A stretch of 6,038 nt of DNA from Anaerolineae bacterium (GTDB lineage: Bacteria > Chloroflexota > Anaerolineae > J102): assembly GCA_027036755.1 (NCBI GenBank), contig JALWDV010000854.1:1-6038 (forward strand), in the 5' to 3' direction. This document shows positions 1 to 5,802 of the stretch, piece after piece. The notes beneath the pieces are model-generated. The model searched no databases and had not been told where the DNA came from. It was given only the letters and a program-made list of their open reading frames with translations. The translations under genes were made by a program, and so were the position numbers. Every line of letters starts with the position of its first letter. The first letter of the stretch is position 1.

Positions 1-25
1 CGGATTTATCCGGCGCTGTTTTGTA

Positions 26-66
26 GCCCGGCGACTTCATCGCCGGGCGGACGTGGCGAACGCCAC
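26..66. repeat. REP-like double hairpin in the upstream intergenic region
   Basis: Two adjacent perfect stems are visible. The first pairs 26-34 (GCCCGGCGA) with 40-48 (TCGCCGGGC) around a 5-base loop. The second pairs 53-58 (GTGGCG) with 61-66 (CGCCAC). TGTAG lies just before the first stem and CTATA just after the second, so the whole unit has weakly matching ends. No ORF covers it. Its form resembles a REP or small palindromic intergenic repeat. It could instead be the transcription terminator of a gene ending left of the window, but no T-run follows either stem. Repetition elsewhere in the genome cannot be seen from here. Confidence 0.5.
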
Positions 67-153
67 TATAGCGATTCGGGTTGTGAACATTCATCATTCG
101 GCCAAAACGCCCGGCTGGCCCTAACTCGTTTAGGACGCACCCAAATCAAAATA

Positions 154-294
154 ATCTGCGAAAATCTGCGGACATCAGATGTGCCTGCATTCCATCCCCA
201 AAGCTAAAAAATAATCGTAAAATCTAAAAAATCTGCGTTTATCAGTTGTTTCAGATTTTTCTGCGTTCTATCCTCTGCCTTCCATCCCCAAAGC
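154..294 (+). repeat. Short direct repeats upstream of biotin carboxylase
   Basis: TTCCATCCCCAAAGC occurs twice, at 190-204 and 280-294, exactly 90 bases apart; the second copy ends two bases before the chosen start codon. ATCTGCG occurs at 154-160, 164-170 and 231-237, with a degenerate TTCTGCG near 269-275. The stretch is A/C-rich, holds no ORF, and has no Shine-Dalgarno sequence. Similar ATCTGCG-type strings are common intergenic filler in some environmental bacterial genomes (recollection, not checked). A promoter for the carboxylase operon should lie here, but I see no convincing -35/-10 pair. Confidence 0.5.
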
Positions 295-296
295 CT

Positions 297-1805
297 ATGT
301 TCAAAAAAATCCTCATAGCCAACCGCGGCGAGATCGCCCTTCGCATCATTCGGGCCTGCCAGGAGCGCGGCATCGAAACTGTGGCCGTGTATTCCGATGC
401 AGACCGCAGCGCCCTGCATGTGCGCTATGCAGATGAGGCGTATCACATCGGGCCCGCGCCCGCCAGCGAAAGTTATCTGCGCGGGGACAAGATCATCGAG
501 GTGGCCCGCCAGGCCGGGGCCGAGGCCATCCACCCGGGCTACGGCTTTCTGGCCGAGAATGCGGCCTTTGCCGCGGCCTGCCGCGACGCGGGCGTGGTCT
601 TCATCGGCCCCACGCCCGAGGCCATTCACGCCATGGGGGATAAAGTCACCGCGCGGGCGACGGTGGCCAAAGCGGGCGTTCCCCTCATCCCCGGCACGCC
701 CGCGGGCCTGAGCGACGATGAACTGCTGGCCGCAGCCGAGGAAATCGGCTATCCAGTGCTGGTGAAGGCCAGCGCGGGCGGCGGCGGCAAGGGCATGCGC
801 CTGGTCTACAAGCCCGAAGAACTGAAGTCCTCGCTGGCCGCGGCGCGGCGGGAGTCGCTCAAAGCCTTTGGCGATGACACGGTGTATCTGGAAAAAGCTG
901 TCGAGGGCGCCCGACACGTGGAGATTCAAATCCTGGCCGACGCTCACGGCAACGTCATCCACCTGGGCGAGCGCGAGTGCTCCATCCAGCGACGGCACCA
1001 GAAGCTGGTGGAGGAAAGTCCGTCGGTGGTGGTGGACGAGGACTTGCGGCAGCGCATGGGCGCGGTGGCGGTGGCCGCGGCCAAGGCAGTCAACTACGTC
1101 TCTGCGGGCACGGTCGAGTTTCTGTTGGATAAGGATGGCAATTTCTATTTCCTGGAGATGAACACTCGCTTGCAGGTGGAGCATCCCGTCACCGAGCTGG
1201 TCACGGGCGTGGACATTGTCAAGGAGATGATTTCCATCGCCGATGGCCGCAGGCTTCGCTTCACCCAAGATGACATCCACATGAAGGGCTGGGCCATCGA
1301 GGCCCGCATCACCGCGGAGGACCCGGACAACAACTTCATGCCCTCCACAGGGACCATCGTGGCCCTGCGCGAGCCCACAGGCCCGGGCATTCGCATCGAG
1401 TCGGGCGTGTATGTGGGCATGGAAGTGGGCCTGTACTACGACCCCATGATCGCCAAGCTCATCGCCTACGGCGAAAACCGGGCCGAGGCCATCTTGCGGC
1501 TGCGGCGGGCGTTGACCGAGTACCGCATCGCGGGCGTCAAGACCACCATCCCCTTCCACCTGGGCCTGGTGGATACGCCCCGCTTCCAATGGGGCCAGTT
1601 CGACACCCGTTTTCTGGAAACCCACACGCCGCCCGTCACCGATGACATCGAGGAAAAGCGCCGCATCGCGGCTCTGGTCTCGGCCATGCTGCTGCACCAG
1701 CGCGGGCAGCAAGCCGTCACCCTCGGCCATGACGGCGGCAAGAAGGACGGCGTTTCGGTCTGGCGCAAGGCGGCGTTGCTCAACGGCCTGCGGCGGCTGG
1801 TTTAA
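297..1805 (+). CDS. accC: Biotin carboxylase subunit of an acyl-CoA carboxylase (probably propionyl-CoA/acetyl-CoA)
   Basis: ATP-grasp enzyme that carboxylates biotin on a carrier protein using ATP and bicarbonate, the first half-reaction of acetyl-/propionyl-CoA carboxylase. The 502-residue product opens with the family signature ANRGEIALRIIRAC (8-21). It then shows GDK with Lys116, Lys157 followed by the glycine-rich ATP loop GGGGKGM (161-167), RHVEIQ (206-211), and the catalytic block FLEMNTRLQVEHPVTE (285-300) with Glu274, Glu287, Arg291 and Glu295; Arg337 matches the E. coli biotin-contacting arginine. Start ATG 297 is chosen because family homology begins there; a TTG at 246 would add 17 unrelated residues. 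No Shine-Dalgarno sequence precedes it. It is about 50 residues longer than E. coli AccC (449), and the tail from about 447 is charged and carries no biotinylation motif. The biotin carrier is the next gene, so the alpha chain is split. Which acyl-CoA is used depends on the missing carboxyltransferase; the mutase downstream favours propionyl-CoA. Confidence 0.95.
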   Translation: MFKKILIANRGEIALRIIRACQERGIETVAVYSDADRSALHVRYADEAYHIGPAPASESYLRGDKIIEVARQAGAEAIHPGYGFLAENAAFAAACRDAGVVFIGPTPEAIHAMGDKVTARATVAKAGVPLIPGTPAGLSDDELLAAAEEIGYPVLVKASAGGGGKGMRLVYKPEELKSSLAAARRESLKAFGDDTVYLEKAVEGARHVEIQILADAHGNVIHLGERECSIQRRHQKLVEESPSVVVDEDLRQRMGAVAVAAAKAVNYVSAGTVEFLLDKDGNFYFLEMNTRLQVEHPVTELVTGVDIVKEMISIADGRRLRFTQDDIHMKGWAIEARITAEDPDNNFMPSTGTIVALREPTGPGIRIESGVYVGMEVGLYYDPMIAKLIAYGENRAEAILRLRRALTEYRIAGVKTTIPFHLGLVDTPRFQWGQFDTRFLETHTPPVTDDIEEKRRIAALVSAMLLHQRGQQAVTLGHDGGKKDGVSVWRKAALLNGLRRLV

Positions 1806-1872
1806 AGATACAGGCATAGTTCAGTCCGTCCTTTTGCATCTTGTAACTGCTAACGTACCCCGGTTAACTAAC

Positions 1873-1981
1873 CACAAAGGGCACAAAGGCACTAAGAACA
1901 CGAAGAAAAATTGTAAAGATCGTTTTGAATGAGAATGAACTATGCCGAGATTCAATATCCAATACCCAACACCCAATACCC
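1873..1981 (+). repeat. Repeat-bearing spacer between biotin carboxylase and biotin carrier
   Basis: The 176-base gap between the two carboxylase genes holds CACAAAGG twice (1873-1880 and 1882-1889) within an A-rich run to about 1910. It also holds CCAATACCC twice (1959-1967 and 1973-1981, period 14); the second copy directly abuts the carrier start codon. I see no gene, no clear terminator and no convincing promoter. These A/C-rich strings look like the dispersed intergenic repeats of some uncultured bacteria; only the local copies are verifiable here. Confidence 0.5.
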
Positions 1982-2497
1982 ATGAAATACATCGCTCAAG
2001 TTGACGGCTTCACCTACGAAATCGAAATCACGCCCGAGGGGGGCATCACCATGGATGGCGAGCCGGTGGAGGCGGACCTGATCCAGGTGGATCCTTTGGG
2101 TCTTTTTACGCTGCTCAAAAACCATCAATCCCACGAGCTGGTGGTGGAGGAGCAGCAGCGGGGATATCGCGTCACCCTGGGCGGCAATGCGTTCAGCGTG
2201 GATGTGGCGGATGAACGGCAATTGCGCATGGAAAGCAGCCGCGCCGACGTCTCCGCGGGGGAAGGGGATCAGCCTATCAATGCGCCCATTCCGGGCCTGG
2301 TGGTGAAAATCCTGGTGCAGGAAGGCCAGGTCGTCGCGTCCAACGATCCGCTGGTCATCCTGGAAGCCATGAAGATGGAGAACGAAATTCGGGCGCCGCG
2401 GGAGGGCGTGGTGCAGAATATCAGCGTGGAGGTGGGGCAAAGCGTGGAAGGCAACGCGCAAATGATGGTGCTCGGGCCTTTGGAGCAGGAAGAATAG
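1982..2497 (+). CDS. Biotin carboxyl carrier protein of acyl-CoA carboxylase
   Basis: Carries biotin between the biotin carboxylase encoded just upstream and an acyl-CoA carboxyltransferase not present in the window. The 171-residue protein ends in a biotinyl/lipoyl domain (about 98-167). Its parts are APIPGLVVKILVQEGQVV, the biotinylation hairpin VILEAMKMENEIRAP with target Lys131, and a closing VEVGQSVEGN turn. PGL in place of the more usual PG(M/T) is normal for the family. The N-terminal half begins MKYIAQVDGFTYEIEI, a two-strand region typical of carriers in split propionyl-/acyl-CoA carboxylases, and lacks the long Ala/Pro linker of E. coli AccB. ATG 1982 is chosen because this family start motif begins there; a TTG at 1925 would add 19 unrelated residues. 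There is no Shine-Dalgarno sequence; the start follows a CCAATACCC repeat. The mutase gene starts 48 bases downstream, consistent with co-transcription. Confidence 0.93.
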   Translation: MKYIAQVDGFTYEIEITPEGGITMDGEPVEADLIQVDPLGLFTLLKNHQSHELVVEEQQRGYRVTLGGNAFSVDVADERQLRMESSRADVSAGEGDQPINAPIPGLVVKILVQEGQVVASNDPLVILEAMKMENEIRAPREGVVQNISVEVGQSVEGNAQMMVLGPLEQEE

Positions 2498-2545
2498 CCG
2501 AACCAACTCCATTTCCAAACCCTCACCCACTCAACAGAAAGCACT

Positions 2546-4228
2546 ATGGCACTCAAAGATGATGCAACTCCCCTGATCGATGCCCTGGCCCGCTGGGAAG
2601 ATGCGGTGCTGCAACCGACGCTGAAGCGTTTTCCCGAACGCAAGGAGCAATTCGAAACGCCCTCCCGCATTCCCATGGAGCGGGTTTTCCTGCCCCAGGC
2701 TGGGGCCGAGGGCGATTATCTGGAGAAGCTGGGATTCCCGGGCGACTATCCCTTCACCCGAGGGGTGCAGCCCACCATGTATCGGGGGCGCTTCTGGACC
2801 ATGCGCCAGTATGCCGGGTTCGGCACGGCCGCGGAGAGCAATCGCCGCTATAAATATCTCATCGAGCAGGGCCAGACCGGGCTTTCGGTGGCCTTCGATT
2901 TGCCCACCCAGATCGGCTACGACGCGGATCATCCCATGGCCCTGGGCGAAGTGGGCAAAGTGGGCGTGGCCATCTCATCCATGGCCGATATGGAGACCCT
3001 GCTGGACGGCATCCCTCTGGACAAGGTGTCGGTCTCCATGACCATCAACGCCACCGCGCCCATCCTGCTGGCCATGGTGATTGGCGTGGCTCGCAAGCAG
3101 GGCGTGCCGGTGAGCAAGCTGCGGGGCACGGTGCAGAACGATATCCTCAAGGAGTACATGGCCCGCGGCACCTACATCTTCCCACCCCAGCCTTCCATGC
3201 GCCTGATCACCGATCTCTTCGCCTACTGTGCGCAGGAGGTCCCCAAGTGGAACACCATCAGCATCAGCGGCTACCACATCCGCGAGGCGGGCAGCGACGC
3301 GGTGCAGGAGGTGGCGTTCACCCTGGCCGACGGCATGGCCTATGTGCGGGCGGCCCTGGACGCGGGCCTGGATATCGACGTCTTCGCCCGCCAGCTCTCC
3401 TTCTTCTTCAACGCGCACAACAATTTCATGGAGGAGGTGGCGAAATACCGGGCGGCCCGTCGCCTGTGGGCGCGCATTATGCGCGAGGAGTTCGGGGCCA
3501 AAAATTCGCGCTCGTGGAAGCTGCGTTTTCACACCCAGACCGCGGGCTCAACCCTCACCGCGCAGCAGCCCGAAAACAACATCATCCGGGTGACGGTGCA
3601 GGCCCTGGCCGCGGTGCTGGGCGGCACGCAGAGCCTGCACACCAACAGCATGGATGAGGCCCTGGCCCTGCCCACGGAGAAGGCGGTGCAGATCGCGTTG
3701 CGCACTCAGCAGATTCTGGCTTATGAGGCGGGCGTGGGCGACACGGTGGACCCGTTGGGGGGCTCTTACGCCATCGAGAAGCTGACGGACGAGATCGAGG
3801 CCCGGGCCTGGGACTACATCCAGCGCATCGAAGCCCTGGGCGGCGCGGTGCGGGCCATCGAGGAGGGTTTTATGCAGCGAGAGATTCAGGAGAGCGCGTA
3901 TCGGGCGCAGATGGCCATCGAGGCGGGGGAGCAGATCGTGGTAGGCGTGAATAAATTCGTGACCGAGCCCGAGCCCATGCCCGAGCTGCTGCGGGTGGAT
4001 GAAGCCGCGCAGGCCGCGCAGATCGCCCGGGTGCAGCAGGTGCGGGCGCAGCGGGATCAGGCGCGGGTGGAGGCGATCCTGGCCCGCATCGAGGCCGCGG
4101 CCCGCACGCCGGACGCGCCCCTCATGCCCCTCTTCGTCGAGGCCGTGCAGGCCTACGCCACCCTGGGCGAGATCACGGACGTATTGCGCCGGGCCTTTGG
4201 CGAGTATCGGGCGCCGATTGTGGTGTAG
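2546..4228 (+). CDS. mcmA1: Methylmalonyl-CoA mutase, catalytic (large) subunit without B12 domain
   Basis: Adenosylcobalamin-dependent isomerase chain interconverting (R)-methylmalonyl-CoA and succinyl-CoA. Its 560 residues form the substrate-binding TIM barrel: YPFTRGVQPTMYRGRFW (68-84), RQYAGFGTAAESN (87-99), GLSVAFDLPTQ (112-122), ISISGYHIREAG (238-249), LSFFFNAHNNF (284-294), RFHTQTAG (327-334), TQSLHTNSMDEALALPTE (361-378). Tyr89, Arg207 and His244 fall at the same numbers as the Propionibacterium enzyme's substrate-contacting Tyr89, Arg207 and His244. Isobutyryl-CoA mutase has Phe and Gln at the first two, so the sequence supports methylmalonyl-CoA as substrate. The chain stops at GEYRAPIVV with no C-terminal DxHxxG cobalamin domain, as in two-subunit archaeal and Chloroflexota mutases. 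A small B12-binding partner must be encoded elsewhere; the genes immediately downstream are toxin-antitoxin genes. No Shine-Dalgarno sequence is evident; ATG 2546 is the first start of the frame and fits the family N-terminus. Confidence 0.95.
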   Translation: MALKDDATPLIDALARWEDAVLQPTLKRFPERKEQFETPSRIPMERVFLPQAGAEGDYLEKLGFPGDYPFTRGVQPTMYRGRFWTMRQYAGFGTAAESNRRYKYLIEQGQTGLSVAFDLPTQIGYDADHPMALGEVGKVGVAISSMADMETLLDGIPLDKVSVSMTINATAPILLAMVIGVARKQGVPVSKLRGTVQNDILKEYMARGTYIFPPQPSMRLITDLFAYCAQEVPKWNTISISGYHIREAGSDAVQEVAFTLADGMAYVRAALDAGLDIDVFARQLSFFFNAHNNFMEEVAKYRAARRLWARIMREEFGAKNSRSWKLRFHTQTAGSTLTAQQPENNIIRVTVQALAAVLGGTQSLHTNSMDEALALPTEKAVQIALRTQQILAYEAGVGDTVDPLGGSYAIEKLTDEIEARAWDYIQRIEALGGAVRAIEEGFMQREIQESAYRAQMAIEAGEQIVVGVNKFVTEPEPMPELLRVDEAAQAAQIARVQQVRAQRDQARVEAILARIEAAARTPDAPLMPLFVEAVQAYATLGEITDVLRRAFGEYRAPIVV

Positions 4229-4234
4229 CGTCAT

Positions 4235-4265
4235 TGCGAGACTCCTCGCAGGTGCGTCGCATTTT
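4235..4265 (+). terminator. Possible weak terminator after the mutase gene
   Basis: Beginning 7 bases after the mutase stop, TGCGAG (4235-4240) pairs with CTCGCA (4245-4250) around ACTC. Alternatively TGCGA (4235-4239) pairs with TCGCA (4257-4261), which is followed by TTTT (4262-4265). The stems are short and the T-run brief, so this is only a candidate. It begins with GTCATTGCGAG, a string that recurs in many bacterial intergenic repeats, so it may be a repeat fragment instead. The rest of the spacer to 4430 shows no gene and no good promoter; a TTGACA at 4272-4277 lacks a matching -10. Confidence 0.25.
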
Positions 4266-4430
4266 GAGGATTTGACACGCCAGAGAAAATATGGAAAACT
4301 GAGGTGGAGGAGCGCACAAGTGTGACTTCCACTGACTCATATCTCGAACAGCATCTCCATTCCTGACATTTTGCATAAATCGACATCAATGCCCGCACAT
4401 TGTCCAGTTATGTTGAACAGAGGATGAAAT

Positions 4431-4655
4431 ATGAACATAAAGAATCTTATCGAGGAAGCAGTGTCGTTGCCGGTGGAAGAGCGTGCGTTGGTGGTGGATT
4501 CGTTGCTGCGCAGTCTCAACCCGCCAACATCGGAGATAGATAAAAAGTGGGTGGATGAAGCAAAGCGGCGTCTGCGCGAACTCAGACAGGGTCGAGTAAA
4601 TGCAATCCCGGGCGATGAGGTCTTCGAGAAGGTATGGGCAAGGCTTGGAAAATGA
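4431..4655 (+). CDS. Addiction-module antitoxin (TIGR02574-like)
   Basis: Small 74-residue acidic/basic helical protein that, by family, neutralises the RelE/ParE-type toxin encoded by the next gene. It shows the family pattern: an N-terminal helix NIKNLIEEAVSLPVEER, the segment ALVVDSLLRSLNPP, a KKWVDEAKRRLRELRQG helix, and a closing NAIPGDEVFEKVWARLGK. It lacks an obvious separate DNA-binding fold. AGAGGATG at 4419-4426 places a good Shine-Dalgarno (AGAGG) 7 bases before ATG 4431; another ATG at 4424 is out of frame. Its TGA stop overlaps the toxin ATG in the string ATGA (4652-4655), so the two are translationally coupled. Base composition is less GC-rich than the mutase, suggesting separate acquisition. 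Antitoxin identity is from pattern recognition of the family and the gene pairing. Confidence 0.85.
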   Translation: MNIKNLIEEAVSLPVEERALVVDSLLRSLNPPTSEIDKKWVDEAKRRLRELRQGRVNAIPGDEVFEKVWARLGK

Positions 4656-4942
4656 AGGTTTTCTTTCATCCACAAGCTGAAGCTGAATTCACTGAAGCAA
4701 TAGATTATTATGAAAGCATAGAGCCCGGTTTGGGATACGATTTTGCCCTGGAAGTTCATTTAGCCATCCAGCGGGCAGTCGAATTTCCAGAAGCATGGCC
4801 AGTGTTGGAAGGCGACATCAGAAGGTCTTTGGTCAAACGCTTTCCCTACGGCATTCTGTATTCTGCAGAGCGAGATATGATATTCGTCGTTGCAGTGATG
4901 AACCTTTATCGTGAATCGGGATATTGGAAGCAACGAAAGTAA
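4652..4942 (+). CDS. RelE/ParE-family toxin
   Basis: A 96-residue protein of the RelE/ParE toxin superfamily, which acts on ribosome-bound mRNA (RelE) or DNA gyrase (ParE); the sequence does not say which. It opens with MKVFFHPQAEAEFTEAIDYY, the classic first strand and helix pair, continues with FALEVHLAIQRAVEFPEAWP, and ends with the diagnostic strands IRRSLVKRFPYGILYS, DMIFVVAVMNLYRESGYW and a basic KQRK tail. Where many relatives read VMHL, this one reads VMNL, a possible change at a semi-conserved position. Start ATG 4652 fits the family N-terminus and gives the 4-base overlap with the antitoxin; the in-frame ATG at 4634 would add MGKAWK. It has no independent strong Shine-Dalgarno sequence, consistent with coupling. 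Confidence 0.88.
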   Translation: MKVFFHPQAEAEFTEAIDYYESIEPGLGYDFALEVHLAIQRAVEFPEAWPVLEGDIRRSLVKRFPYGILYSAERDMIFVVAVMNLYRESGYWKQRK

Positions 4943-4971
4943 GAAAGGTGGGATGAGCGCCGCCCGCATCC

Positions 4972-5023
4972 GGCTGGGGAGCGGGGGGCTGGGGAGCGGG
5001 CGGGTTGCGCGGGCGGGCCCGGG
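4972..5023 (+). repeat. G-run cluster with tandem 15-base repeat (G-quadruplex potential)
   Basis: GGCTGGGGAGCGGG occurs at 4972-4985 and again at 4987-5000, a tandem duplication of period 15. Runs of three or more G start at 4976, 4983, 4991, 4998, 5002, 5011, 5015 and 5021. Loops between the first five are only 1-3 bases, which meets the usual G-quadruplex pattern on the plus strand. It lies between the RelE/ParE toxin and the hicB promoter, in a locally extreme GC-rich patch flanked by AT-richer genes. A structural or regulatory role is inference. Confidence 0.7.
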
Positions 5024-5034
5024 CGTTGTAGAAT
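5005..5034 (+). promoter_or_regulatory. Candidate promoter for hicBA
   Basis: TTGCGC (5005-5010) and TAGAAT (5029-5034) are spaced by 18 bases. The -10 has one mismatch to TATAAT; the -35 is weak. The predicted transcript would start about 50 bases before hicB, and the spacer is itself G-run rich, overlapping the end of the G-cluster. HicB proteins often autoregulate, but I see no clear operator dyad here. Confidence 0.35.
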
Positions 5035-5077
5035 GTATTTGTGCGAACCGCAATCGTAACAAGCACCTTTTTGGCAT

Positions 5078-5084
5078 AGGAGGT
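5078..5084 (+). promoter_or_regulatory. Strong Shine-Dalgarno of hicB
   Basis: AGGAGGT sits 8 bases before ATG 5093 and fixes that start. It contrasts with the three metabolic genes of this window, none of which has a recognisable Shine-Dalgarno sequence. Confidence 0.85.
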
Positions 5085-5092
5085 CAATTTGC

Positions 5093-5320
5093 ATGAAAGA
5101 GCCCATCAAAATCGTTGTCGAAAAACATAAAGATGGTTATGTATCTTATCCTCTAGGCATCGAAGGCGTTGTCGTAGGAGAAGGTGACACATACGAGGAG
5201 GCGTTGGAAAATGTGAAATCAGCCATTGCTTTTCATATCGAAACTTTTGGGGAAAAAGTTTTCAAACAGGAGTCACCGATCATTGAAGCATTCATTGCTG
5301 AAGCAGGAGTTCCTTCTTGA
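5093..5320 (+). CDS. hicB: HicB-family antitoxin (short form)
   Basis: A 75-residue protein with the partial RNase-H-like HicB fold. The first strand pair is IKIVVEKHKDGYVSYPLGIEG, followed by the turn and helix GEGDTYEEALENVKSAIAFHIETFG. By family it binds and inhibits the HicA mRNA interferase. It lacks the C-terminal helix-turn-helix or ribbon DNA-binding domain found in longer HicB proteins. Its TGA stop (5318-5320) shares one base with the hicA ATG (5320-5322), so the pair is coupled in the order hicB-hicA. Because the downstream hicA carries a premature stop, this antitoxin may have lost its cognate toxin. The gene is clearly AT-richer than the mutase and has a strong Shine-Dalgarno sequence, in keeping with acquired DNA. 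Confidence 0.85.
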   Translation: MKEPIKIVVEKHKDGYVSYPLGIEGVVVGEGDTYEEALENVKSAIAFHIETFGEKVFKQESPIIEAFIAEAGVPS

Positions 5321-5559
5321 TGCCCAAGTTCCCTGTTGACGCCCCCATCAAAAAGGTGATCAAAACCTTGCAAATCTTGGGATTTCGTATCGTGCGACAA
5401 GGGAACCACATATCGATGGTGAGAGACAATCCCGACGGAACGCGTACGCCATTGACAATGCCCAACCATTCTCGGATAAAAGGCTCAACTCTATGAACCA
5501 TTATTAACCAGGCAGGCATTTCCAGGGATGACTTCTTGAAGGCGTATAAGGACACATAA
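5320..5559 (+). pseudogene. hicA: HicA-family toxin interrupted by an in-frame TGA
   Basis: Reading from ATG 5320 gives MPKFPVDAPIKKVIKTLQIL, then GFRIVRQGNHISMVRDN and TPLTMPNHSRIKGSTL. These match HicA mRNA interferases (dsRNA-binding-like fold), with His30 of GNH at the expected catalytic position. Codon 59 is TGA (5494-5496). The same frame then continues as TIINQAGISRDDFLKAY and ends at TAA 5557-5559, exactly the final helix of HicA. Relatives commonly have Arg after GSTL, so CGA to TGA is the simplest change. The 58-residue truncated form would lack the last helix and probably be inactive. TGA works as a stop in the adjacent hicB and in the addiction antitoxin, so a code change is unlikely. 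Alternatives are a sequencing error, readthrough, or a functional short toxin. Confidence 0.8.
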
Positions 5560-5599
5560 GGGCTCGCGGAGGCCCGTTGGCATTCCGGGCAGCGCTGGG

Positions 5600-5608
5600 T
5601 TCTATTTA
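5600..5608 (+). repeat. Target-site duplication, left copy
   Basis: TTCTATTTA directly abuts the outer end of the left terminal inverted repeat. An identical 9-mer abuts the right end at 5826-5834. The bases beyond the two copies differ, so the duplication is exactly 9 bp. Confidence 0.88.
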
Positions 5609-5631
5609 GAGACTGTAACAGTTTAGTCGGT
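5609..5631 (+). repeat. Left terminal inverted repeat of the MITE-like element
   Basis: This 23-base end begins GAGACTGTAACAG and ends TTTAGTCGGT. It is the imperfect reverse complement of 5803-5825 (21 of 23). Confidence 0.87.
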
Positions 5632-5683
5632 TGTTCCGTTTTCCAAACGCCGAATGAATTCAGGTCTGAGGGCGTTCCGCCGC

Positions 5684-5707
5684 ATGTCCCCCTTCGGGGA
5701 CATTTTT
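5684..5707 (+). terminator. Hairpin plus T-run inside the MITE, terminator-like
   Basis: ATGTCCCC (5684-5691) pairs perfectly with GGGGACAT (5696-5703) around the loop CTTC, followed by TTTT (5704-5707). This has the form of an intrinsic terminator on the plus strand and could end the hicBA transcript before it reaches the second hicB. The T-run is short, so strength is uncertain; the hairpin may instead simply be part of the element's structure. Confidence 0.45.
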
Positions 5708-5720
5708 CGTCCCGCTGGAT

Positions 5721-5740
5721 CTGTCTGCGCAGGCAGACAG
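5721..5740. repeat. Internal hairpin of the MITE-like element (8-bp stem)
   Basis: CTGTCTGC (5721-5728) pairs perfectly with GCAGACAG (5733-5740) around a 4-base loop. A smaller GGCC-AAA-GGCC stem follows at 5743-5753. Confidence 0.7.
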
Positions 5741-5760
5741 GCGGCCAAAGGCCTCTAGCC

Positions 5761-5775
5761 CCGACTTCCAGTCGG
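5761..5775. repeat. Internal hairpin of the MITE-like element (6-bp stem)
   Basis: CCGACT (5761-5766) pairs with AGTCGG (5770-5775) around TCC. The AGTCGG/CCGACT core also occurs in both terminal repeats (5625-5630 and 5804-5809), so this looks like an internal echo of the end sequence. Confidence 0.6.
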
Positions 5776-5802
5776 CGGAGCCAAAGCGCCAAACATGGTT
5801 GC

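Noticed and set aside
204..1817. Long open frame of 537 codons on the minus strand opposite biotin carboxylase
   Set aside because: Its translation is a His/Arg/Gly/Ala-rich string with no recognisable domain, as expected for the antisense of a GC-rich gene; the plus strand encodes an unmistakable biotin carboxylase.
3548..4234. Minus-strand open frame opposite the mutase C-terminus
   Set aside because: Low-complexity His/Leu/Arg/Gly composition and full overlap with the conserved mutase make it a shadow frame.
4272..4300. Consensus -35 TTGACA upstream of the addiction module
   Set aside because: No acceptable -10 lies 16-18 bases downstream (the sequence there is AAAACT), so I do not call a promoter.
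4304..4332. Imperfect dyad GTGGA...TCCAC before the antitoxin gene
   Set aside because: The arms are only 5 bp with a mismatch next to them, and it lies about 100 bases from the start codon; too weak to call an operator.
4911..5096. Plus-strand 61-codon frame over the G-run region
   Set aside because: It starts inside the toxin gene and translates the G-rich repeat into Gly/Ser/Arg; it is explained by base composition.
5320..5559. Reassignment of TGA to an amino acid as an explanation for the interrupted hicA
   Set aside because: TGA is the natural end of the addiction antitoxin (4653-4655) and of hicB (5318-5320), both at family-expected lengths, so the standard code applies.
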